Below are positions 19,820 to 20,498 of a stretch of 20,498 nucleotides of DNA, one piece after another (within the stretch, counting starts at the first letter, position 1; each line of letters begins with the position of its first letter). A program made the position numbers and the translations under genes. A model generated the notes under the pieces. That model saw only the letters and a list, made by a program, of their open reading frames with translations, ran no database searches and was not told the origin of the DNA. This DNA is from a virus, in the IMG/VR virus record IMGVR_UViG_3300047383_000769, positions 1-20,498 of that record; one strand, written 5' to 3'.

Positions 19820-20498
19820 AACGTATATTAGTAACAGGAGCAGGTGGGTTTATAGGAAGCAATTTAATGAACTACCTAGCATTAGATAAAACAATATCAA
19901 TACAAGGTATGGATAACAACCCTCGTATTGATAATGAGTATATGATTCATTTAGATATAAAAAACATAAATAAATTAGCTTGGAAACCCGATATAATTTA
20001 TCATTTAGCAGCCCAATCTAAAGTACAGCAATCATTCGATGACCCTAAACAAAACGCAGAAGATAATGTAATGGGAACTCTAGCAGTATTAGAATATGCT
20101 AAAAAATGTAAATGTAAAGTAGTATATGCAGGTTCAGCTTCAAGACATACTGATCCATCCTCATCACCTTACGCCACTACAAAATATATGGGTGAAACAC
20201 TTTGTAAAATGTATAGAAAATGTTTTGGTGTAGATGTTGAAATAGCTAGATTTTATAATGCATATGGACCAAATGAATACTTACACCCTACTGAAAGTAA
20301 TGTAATTGGTATTTGGAGATATAATACCCAAAATAATATAAAGTGTAAAATAGTAGGTGATGGTGAACAAGAAAGAGACTTTATTCATGTTCAAGACATT
20401 GTTGAAGGGTTGGTTGCTATAGGGGATAGTATCTCAAGTCATGACGATGCCTGGGAATTAGGAACAGGCTCAACTTTAACTGTAAATAATTTAGCTAC
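19816..20498 (+). CDS. NAD-dependent sugar epimerase, second paralogue (partial)
   Basis: An extended SDR sugar epimerase or dehydratase, open at the right edge with 227 complete codons visible. Seen: the N-terminal GAGGFIG motif, HLAAQSKVQQSF, the catalytic SPYATTK (Tyr and Lys of Y-x3-K), RFYNAYGPNEYL, and VGDGEQERDFIHVQD, then LGTGSTLTVNN. It is clearly related to the epimerase at 6978 (shared CKMYRK, RFYN-x-YGP and VGDGEQ-x-RDF segments) but not identical, so it is a paralogue that probably acts on another sugar or step. It overlaps the preceding small gene by four bases. More sugar genes may follow beyond the window. Confidence 0.88.
   Translation, partial: MKRILVTGAGGFIGSNLMNYLALDKTISIQGMDNNPRIDNEYMIHLDIKNINKLAWKPDIIYHLAAQSKVQQSFDDPKQNAEDNVMGTLAVLEYAKKCKCKVVYAGSASRHTDPSSSPYATTKYMGETLCKMYRKCFGVDVEIARFYNAYGPNEYLHPTESNVIGIWRYNTQNNIKCKIVGDGEQERDFIHVQDIVEGLVAIGDSISSHDDAWELGTGSTLTVNNLA

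Noticed and set aside
1-20498. tRNA genes, CRISPR arrays, insertion sequences, attachment sites or integrase
   Set aside because: None was seen; gaps are at most about 107 bases and contain only the regulatory elements listed.

Overview
The window looks like part of a large, A+T-rich, lytic-type bacteriophage genome, probably a tailed phage of a Bacteroidota (Flavobacteriia-like) host. All 47 genes I can support lie on the + strand, most abut or overlap by 1-4 bases (ATGA, TAATG), many encode fewer than 100 residues, and several resemble small proteins that, from memory, recur in marine T4-like phages. Ribosome-binding sites of the strong GGAGG type are mostly absent. The best promoters read TTG, 20 bases, TATATTTAC, which closely resembles the Bacteroidota -33/-7 promoter (TTG ... 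TAnnTTTG). I see no integrase, tRNA gene, CRISPR array or transposon, and no capsid or tail gene is recognisable here. The host assignment is inference.

Layout. (1) 1-1446: the tail end of a DUF1599/Nmad1-like gene, a PD-(D/E)XK nuclease with a Cas4/AddB-like four-cysteine pattern, and a small ribbon-helix-helix-like protein. (2) 1459-8591: a compact glycan cassette with two GT-B glycosyltransferases, two unassigned genes, a GT-A glycosyltransferase, a short UDP-glucose/GDP-mannose dehydrogenase, a methyltransferase, an extended-SDR sugar epimerase and a DUF616-type glycosyltransferase. A second, paralogous epimerase begins at the right edge (19816). (3) 8633-11087: a zinc-ribbon protein, an HNH endonuclease-like protein, several very small basic proteins and a secreted lysozyme-like endolysin. 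(4) 11098-14004: a SWIM zinc-finger protein, unknown proteins, a membrane-anchored Lys-rich protein and a large acidic protein, closed by a strong intrinsic terminator. (5) 14112-16899: mostly tiny proteins of unknown function. (6) 16902-19819: a complete-looking methylglyoxal synthase, a four-helix membrane protein, a 2-oxoglutarate/Fe(II) oxygenase-like protein, small membrane proteins, and a stand-alone Smr domain.

Regulation. The most striking feature is a family of matching promoter/leader cassettes at 8577, 11045, 11549, 14043 and 14928. Each has TTG at -33, a 19-20 base spacer, TATATTTAC (TATCTTCCC in one) and a downstream AAAGGTTAT leader next to the start codon. Three of them also share a longer conserved 5' leader, two have an ACCC-N6-GGGT palindrome in the spacer, and two overlap a hairpin that could end upstream transcription. 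This suggests one coordinated regulon covering the right-hand two thirds of the window.

Metabolically, the phage appears able to remodel nucleotide sugars and build or modify a glycan. It may also divert dihydroxyacetone phosphate to methylglyoxal with release of phosphate. The latter is the most unexpected single gene here.
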